Program-made: the position numbers and the translations under genes
The notes under the pieces: generated by a model
Seen by the model: only the letters and a program-made list of their open reading frames with translations
What the model was told of the DNA's origin: nothing
The model's database searches: none
In this document: positions 6,738-6,861 of the stretch, piece by piece
How positions within the stretch are numbered: the stretch's first letter is position 1
How the letters are laid out: each line of letters starts with the position of its first letter
Assembly (NCBI GenBank): GCA_937925595.1
Contig: CALALQ010000124.1
Span: 1 to 6,861, forward strand
DNA: 6,861 bases
Source of the DNA: an uncultured Demequina sp.
GTDB taxonomy: Bacteria; Actinomycetota; Actinomycetes; Actinomycetales; Demequinaceae
Reading direction: 5' to 3'

Positions 6738-6770
6738 TCACAGGAAAACCGACGGTCGCTCACAGGAAAA
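6738..6770. repeat. Two 11 bp direct repeats spaced by 22 bp
   Basis: TCACAGGAAAA occurs at 6738-6748 and again, exactly, at 6760-6770. The start-to-start distance of 22 bases is close to two helical turns, so a protein could bind both copies on one face of the DNA. The spacing is not a multiple of three, so a coding repeat is unlikely. The pair lies about 135-170 bases upstream of the ATPase gene. Confidence 0.5.
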
Positions 6771-6807
6771 GCAGGAACGCCACCCCGCCGCGATCCGCAC
6801 CAGGGAT

Positions 6808-6858
6808 AGTTCTGCCAACAGCCCACGGTGACCGGACGGTTGGGCCGTTGGCAGAACT
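6808..6858. repeat. Long inverted repeat (18 bp arms), terminator or recombination-like site
   Basis: The arms are 6808-6825 and 6841-6858, matching at 17 of 18 pairs (outer 12 perfect: AGTTCTGCCAAC and GTTGGCAGAACT) around a 15-base loop. The transcript could form a very stable hairpin. The window ends 3 bases later, so a following T-tract cannot be judged. It may be a terminator for a gene outside the window, an operator, or an arm of an integration or transposition site. Confidence 0.5.
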
Positions 6859-6861
6859 GTT

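Larger units (their letters stand above)
6604..6861. other. Upstream region of the ATPase gene, mostly non-coding
   Basis: This region holds the signals listed separately: a palindrome at the ATPase start, paired direct repeats, and a large inverted repeat. A 55-codon plus-strand ORF (GTG 6642 to TAG 6807-6809) fills the middle and has a loose GAGG about 10 bases upstream. Its third-position GC is modest (about 64% by hand count) and it has no recognisable domain, so it is not called as a gene. No sigma-70 promoter for the minus-strand ATPase gene could be picked with confidence. Confidence 0.5.

Overview
This 6.9 kb window is GC-rich DNA with mostly G/C third codon positions, GTG starts for two of its four main genes, and few clear Shine-Dalgarno sequences. 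That pattern fits a high-GC Gram-positive bacterium (actinomycete). The genus cannot be read from the sequence. The gene content looks like an accessory or defence-type island: a HIRAN-domain protein, a Vsr/EDxHD-like nuclease, a DUF3800 protein and an OLD-like ATPase/TOPRIM protein. No housekeeping genes were recognised.

Layout. (1) 1-880, minus strand: a HIRAN-domain protein with a TPR-like C-terminus, running off the left edge. (2) 881-1054: a short divergent intergenic region. (3) 1055-2251, plus: a 398-residue protein with a helical N-terminal half and a C-terminal nuclease-like domain. (4) 2254-2764, plus: what looks like a decayed small membrane-protein gene, split by one frameshift and one in-frame stop. 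(5) 2910-3773, plus: an intact DUF3800 protein. (6) 3774-4317: a 544 bp region between convergent genes. It has two hairpins and several long minus-strand reading frames that look like broken coding sequence or a dispersed repeat. (7) 4318-6603, minus: a 761-residue ABC-type ATPase with a C-terminal TOPRIM domain. (8) 6604-6861: a non-coding region with a palindrome touching the ATPase start codon, two 11 bp direct repeats spaced 22 bp apart, and a large 18 bp-arm inverted repeat at the right edge.

How the parts may work together (inference). HIRAN proteins bind DNA ends or altered DNA. The 1055-2251 protein carries a nuclease fold with Vsr/EDxHD-like residues, and the 4318-6603 protein couples an ATPase to a TOPRIM nuclease. 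DUF3800 proteins are widespread in mobile and defence neighbourhoods. The most interesting possibility is a divergent HIRAN-TPR / nuclease pair, next to a separately regulated OLD-like ATPase that lacks its usual second TOPRIM acidic residue. No helicase partner of the Gabija GajB type lies inside the window.
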